The notes under the pieces were generated by a model. It was not told where the DNA came from, did not search any database, and saw nothing but the letters and a program-made list of their open reading frames with translations. A program made the translations under genes and the position numbers. 6,411 nucleotides of DNA from JBBTYG01 sp964483045 (lineage in GTDB: Bacteria > Patescibacteriota > Minisyncoccia > UBA6257 > 2-01-FULL-56-20). Positions 3,942-6,411 of the stretch are shown piece after piece. Where the stretch lies: the NCBI GenBank assembly GCA_964483045.1, contig CAYZZK010000057.1:1-6411 (forward strand), in the 5' to 3' direction. Position 1 is the stretch's first letter; the number at the start of each line of letters is the position of its first letter.

Positions 3942-4793
3942 ATGCACCTAAAATCGTTCCGAGAATATTTTTCCTCGCGCCTGGATTTAATCCGGCCTCG
4001 CGTGCACGGAAATACGGGCAGCGCCGGATTTACGCTCATCGAGCTTCTCCTTTTTTCCGCGATCTTTACGATTTTAATGATCTCGTTTGTTTCCATCTTG
4101 GTTACGGTGACGAGTATCTACGGTAAGCAATCGGGAGTGACGGAGGTGAACCAGCAAAGCCAATTCTTGCTTCAGCAAATCCAGTATTACACCGAGCGGG
4201 CGAGTTTGATAGAGCTTGCCCCTGATGTCGCGACAACGACGCTCAAGTTGCGGATGACGGCAAGCGCCGAAGATCCGACATATTTGTATCTCTCCGGCGG
4301 CGTGTTGTATCTCAAGCAAACAGACGCCGGCACTCCTCAACCCCTCACATCGAGTAAGGTGACTGTTTCGAGCGTGAGTTTCACGAAAAGGCAAAATGCA
4401 CCCGGGCATGACTCGGTAAGCGTGGCTTTCATCATCGCTTTCCGAACTCAAAACCTAAAGCAGCAGTTCAGCGAGGCGCTGCAGACGGCTGTCGCGCGCG
4501 TCTCGGCCGCGACATTCGACTCCAACGTTATTCCATCCTCGGCCGCCACATACAAACTCGGACTTGCCGGCCAGACCTGGAGCTCCGTGAACGATTTGAT
4601 TTATTTCAACGGCTCGAACGTAGGAATTGGAACTCCTTCCGCGAATTCCAAACTGCAGGTGAGCGGCGGAGATGTATACATAGATACCATAAACAATGGA
4701 TTGGTGCTTAAGGCCCCGAATGGCATTTCCTGTTATCGGGTTACCATAACGAACACCGGATCGCTTGCTACCTCCTCGATTAGTTGCCCATAA
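3942..4793 (+). CDS. Type IV prepilin-like protein fused to a surface-repeat tail
   Basis: The protein has 283 residues from ATG 3942. A basic leader of about 30 residues ends at AG/FTLIE, the prepilin peptidase site with Glu at +5, followed by the hydrophobic helix LLLFSAIFTILMISFVSILVTVT. This identifies a class III (type IV pilin/pseudopilin-like) prepilin. Residues about 55-190 resemble minor pilins (VNQQSQFLLQQIQYYTERA, then strands). The C-terminal 80 residues are different: LIYFNGSNVGIGTPSANSKLQVSGGDVYI, of which VGIGT..P....L.V.G is the repeat of Patescibacteria surface proteins, ending in a two-cysteine tail (ISCYRVTITNTG, then SISCP). The protein would be an exposed pilus subunit or tip. 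GC-rich codon use differs from the recombinase gene. Ordinary minor pilins are much shorter, so the tail is an added module. Confidence 0.82.
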   Translation: MHLKSFREYFSSRLDLIRPRVHGNTGSAGFTLIELLLFSAIFTILMISFVSILVTVTSIYGKQSGVTEVNQQSQFLLQQIQYYTERASLIELAPDVATTTLKLRMTASAEDPTYLYLSGGVLYLKQTDAGTPQPLTSSKVTVSSVSFTKRQNAPGHDSVSVAFIIAFRTQNLKQQFSEALQTAVARVSAATFDSNVIPSSAATYKLGLAGQTWSSVNDLIYFNGSNVGIGTPSANSKLQVSGGDVYIDTINNGLVLKAPNGISCYRVTITNTGSLATSSISCP

Positions 4794-4817
4794 ATTCTTG
4801 CATTGTCGGGAATTTAT
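4790..4817 (+). terminator. Weak hairpin after the prepilin gene
   Basis: An 8-bp AT-rich inverted repeat, ATAAATTC (4790-4797) with GAATTTAT (4810-4817), starts at the stop codon. There is no T run after it, so it is a poor intrinsic terminator and may only protect the mRNA end. Confidence 0.25.
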
Positions 4818-4838
4818 TGAGCTGTGTATAAATTGCGA

Positions 4839-4866
4839 TTGACGGTACCGTTAATATTGATAAAAT
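4839..4866 (+). promoter_or_regulatory. Promoter for the cupredoxin-like gene
   Basis: TTGACG (4839-4844, 5 of 6) and TAAAAT (4861-4866, 5 of 6) are 16 bases apart. Transcription would start near 4873, leaving at most a few bases before the ATG at 4877: a nearly leaderless mRNA. This is the best promoter match in the window. Confidence 0.65.
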
Positions 4867-4876
4867 TGTATGGAGT

Positions 4877-5446
4877 ATGGCTTTTAATAGACAAAAACTA
4901 GATGGGAAAAAAGTAGCCGGAATAGCGATCGCCGTCGCAGCGGTTATTTTAATTATCGTTCTGGTTAGCTTAAGCAGGCAAAATTCTTCATCGAGCGGAA
5001 CTTCGCCAGAGCAAGCGTCCGGCAACTCTCCGGAGCCGCAGAAATTTGCGACCAGAGAGGCCCCGCCAACCGATATCGTTGTTCCGGATAAAAATTCGGA
5101 AAATCTTCAGGAAAATATTGCAAAGCCGGCAGTTGTTGCCTCGGCGAATTCGACAAACGATTCTTCATACAGAAGTTTCGACATAAAAATCTCGAATGAC
5201 GCATTTACGCCGGACACGGTTATTGTGAACCAGGGCGATACGGCGAATATCAACGTGACGGCGGTGGATAAAAATTATGATTTCAATCAACCCGATTATG
5301 GTTTTAATGTCATGATTAAAAAAGGTGAAACCAAGAAAATTCAGTTTGGCGCCACCGCAGCGGGCAAATTCATCTTTTATTGCGTTTCATGCGGCGGTCC
5401 GGAAAAAGGTCCTCAAGGATATATAATTGTCGCGAGTAAAGACTAA
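4877..5446 (+). CDS. Membrane-anchored cupredoxin-fold protein lacking the copper ligands
   Basis: The protein has 189 residues. A short basic N-terminus is followed by one membrane helix (about 13-33) and a Ser/Pro/Gln/Asn linker to about residue 97. The C-terminal 90 residues follow the EfeO/plastocyanin-like cupredoxin pattern: FDIKISNDAFTPDTVIVNQG, then DTANINVTAVDKNYDF, KKGETKKIQF and GKFIFYCVSCGGPEKGPQGYIIV. In active relatives the corresponding places carry a His near 'HDF', a Cys in 'FYC', and a His and Met after it. Here the first His is Tyr, and the segment after Cys169 has Cys172 (CVSC) but neither His nor Met. Copper binding of the usual type is therefore unlikely; a disulfide or another thiol role is possible. 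It is followed after 8 bases by the next gene, with which it probably forms an operon. Confidence 0.8.
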   Translation: MAFNRQKLDGKKVAGIAIAVAAVILIIVLVSLSRQNSSSSGTSPEQASGNSPEPQKFATREAPPTDIVVPDKNSENLQENIAKPAVVASANSTNDSSYRSFDIKISNDAFTPDTVIVNQGDTANINVTAVDKNYDFNQPDYGFNVMIKKGETKKIQFGATAAGKFIFYCVSCGGPEKGPQGYIIVASKD

Positions 5447-5454
5447 GTACATGT

Positions 5455-5943
5455 ATGGGTAAAAAAATTATACTCGGCGTTATTATCCTTTTCGTCGTTC
5501 TCATTGCGCTGGGCGTGTGGGCCGGCTCGTGGTTCGTCTCGCATTGGCAGCCGACAAATCCGTCCGGGCCGTCGGCATATACCGCGCTCTATCTGACCAC
5601 CGGAGATATTTATTTTGGCAAATTCAGCCGTTTTCCGACCCCGCACATGACGGATGTGTGGTTCCTGCAGCGAGGAACGAATCAAAACAACCAGCCGCAG
5701 TTCGGCGTATTGCCGTTTGGGTCGGCATTTTGGGGGCCGGTGGATACGGTCTACTTCAACGAAAACCAGATCTTATTTTGGACAAGTCTGCGAAACGATA
5801 GCCAGGTCGTGAAAGCATTTCAAAATCCTTCGTCCATTCCGGCACAGCAGGGCACCGGAACTGCGCCCACCGCCGGACAGCCGGCGACTCCGCAGGAAAA
5901 TACTTTTAAAGGCCCGTCCGGGCCTCCGCCGGTTCAGAAATAA
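5455..5943 (+). CDS. Conserved membrane-anchored protein, function unknown
   Basis: The protein has 162 residues. An N-terminal membrane helix (about 4-27, IILGVIILFVVLIALGVW) is followed by an outside domain of about 85 residues (YTALYLTTGDIYFGKFSRFP; DVWFLQRG; FGSAFWGPVDTVYFNENQILFWTSLRNDSQVVKAF) and a low-complexity Pro/Gly/Gln/Thr tail. The pattern 'A.YL..G..YFGK....' with a late 'GP.D.V..N..QILFW..L..DS.VV' is one I associate with uncharacterised Parcubacteria proteins; that is recollection, not a search. Another ATG at 5451 is in a different frame. The gene follows the cupredoxin-like gene by 8 bases and is probably co-transcribed from the promoter at 4839-4866. Confidence 0.75.
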   Translation: MGKKIILGVIILFVVLIALGVWAGSWFVSHWQPTNPSGPSAYTALYLTTGDIYFGKFSRFPTPHMTDVWFLQRGTNQNNQPQFGVLPFGSAFWGPVDTVYFNENQILFWTSLRNDSQVVKAFQNPSSIPAQQGTGTAPTAGQPATPQENTFKGPSGPPPVQK

Positions 5944-5975
5944 GATCGTGGGAAAGATTCCGTATTTTTTAGCAC

Positions 5976-6411
5976 ATGAAACCAGATTCTAAAGAAAGAC
6001 ATGATCCTCCAGTAATGAAAATACGGCTGCGGGTTTTTGTGTCGACGTTTTTATTGGCGGGTGCGATCGGAATTCTGAAGGTTCTGGCGTTTACCGGCCC
6101 GGGGGCTCTTCCCGGTTCCGGAAACGGCGCAATCGGAGTTAACTCCGCAAACAACTTGAGCATCGGCACGTCGAACCCCTCGGCAGACACAAAATTTTTA
6201 ATCACAGCTTCGTCCACTGATTCGAATAATTTCGCGCTGAAGGTGCTCCAGCCCAACAGCACCGCGATTTTTGTAGTGCGGAATGACGGGACGGTGGGAA
6301 TTGGAACGTCAACGCCGAATTCCGGGACGCTGACCGTCCAGGGAAATATTTATTCAACGGGCGCTTTCACCGGCACGATTACCGCGAACAACGTCACCGC
6401 CGGTCTCTTCG
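5976..6411 (+). CDS. N-terminal part of a surface-repeat protein (3' end outside window)
   Basis: An ATG at 5976 opens a frame that stays open to the last base (145 codons). A second in-frame ATG at 6015 may be the true start. The N-terminus is basic and followed by one hydrophobic helix (VFVSTFLLAGAIGILKVLAF), a signal or anchor. After a Gly-rich joint come repeated strands with 'LSIGTSNPSADTKFLI' and 'GTVGIGTSTPNSGTLTVQGN', followed by 'GAFTGTITANNVTAGLF'. These are beta-rich repeats typical of large Patescibacteria surface proteins and related to phage tail-fibre stalks. The same VGIGT..P motif closes the prepilin at 3942-4793, so the two probably share a surface structure. High GC agrees with its neighbours. 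No clear promoter or Shine-Dalgarno sequence lies in the 32-base gap before it. Confidence 0.78.
   Translation, partial: MKPDSKERHDPPVMKIRLRVFVSTFLLAGAIGILKVLAFTGPGALPGSGNGAIGVNSANNLSIGTSNPSADTKFLITASSTDSNNFALKVLQPNSTAIFVVRNDGTVGIGTSTPNSGTLTVQGNIYSTGAFTGTITANNVTAGLF

Noticed and set aside
4074..4451. 125-codon frame on the - strand opposite the prepilin gene
   Set aside because: It is a shadow of the GC-rich prepilin frame, with no domain pattern.
5969..6262. 97-codon frame on the - strand opposite the last gene
   Set aside because: The + strand frame from 5976 has a signal sequence and recognisable surface repeats, so this is a shadow.

Overview
The window looks like a piece of a Candidate Phyla Radiation (Patescibacteria) chromosome, most likely a Parcubacteria-type lineage. 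The evidence is the style of the proteins: a prepilin fused to a surface-protein tail, 'VGIGT..P...L.V.G' surface repeats, a signal peptide followed by a Trp-rich WNPFTW repeat, and a membrane-anchored protein of a type I associate with these genomes. Very short or absent 5' leaders and few Shine-Dalgarno sequences fit as well. This assignment is inference; no marker gene is present.

Layout. (1) Positions 1-814, + strand: the 3' end of a gene for a helical protein with a coiled-coil tail, overlapping a phage-type terminase small-subunit gene. (2) 832-1707, - strand: a secreted, cysteine-containing protein of unknown function. (3) 1708-2076: a long gene-free stretch with two divergent promoters near its centre, each followed by a strongly structured leader. 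(4) 2077-3791, + strand: a 62-residue protein and a large serine recombinase, whose reading frame runs into the 3' half of a tRNA-Glu gene on the - strand (3754-3828). (5) 3942-6411, + strand, visibly richer in GC: a prepilin-surface-protein fusion, a cupredoxin-like membrane protein that has lost its copper ligands, a membrane-anchored protein, and the start of a surface-repeat protein.

The AT-rich middle (about 210-3750) with a terminase small subunit, a secreted cargo protein and a tRNA-adjacent recombinase looks like a small integrated element, possibly a phage-satellite-like island. No large terminase, capsid or replication gene is visible and I could not find the left attachment site.

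The most interesting part is the divergent intergenic region. On the + side, the 20 bases ending in the start codon of the small gene (2059-2078) are made of two blocks. Each block repeats a stem arm found earlier in the leader, and a complement of each lies upstream, so the translation start can be paired or freed by exclusive folds. One of those folds resembles a terminator. Two neighbouring 7-8 base loops can also kiss. On the - side, three hairpins abut with no spacer; two of them, and a fourth nearby, have GNRA tetraloops on that strand. A stem arm is again repeated across the start codon of the downstream gene. Both leaders contain the same device: a long outer stem, seven unpaired bases, an inner stem and a loop reading YTAGTCA. 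G-U wobbles that hold the stems together point to the + strand on the right and the - strand on the left, as expected for two divergent RNAs. I do not recognise this as a known riboswitch class. All folding claims were made by eye and need computational and comparative testing.
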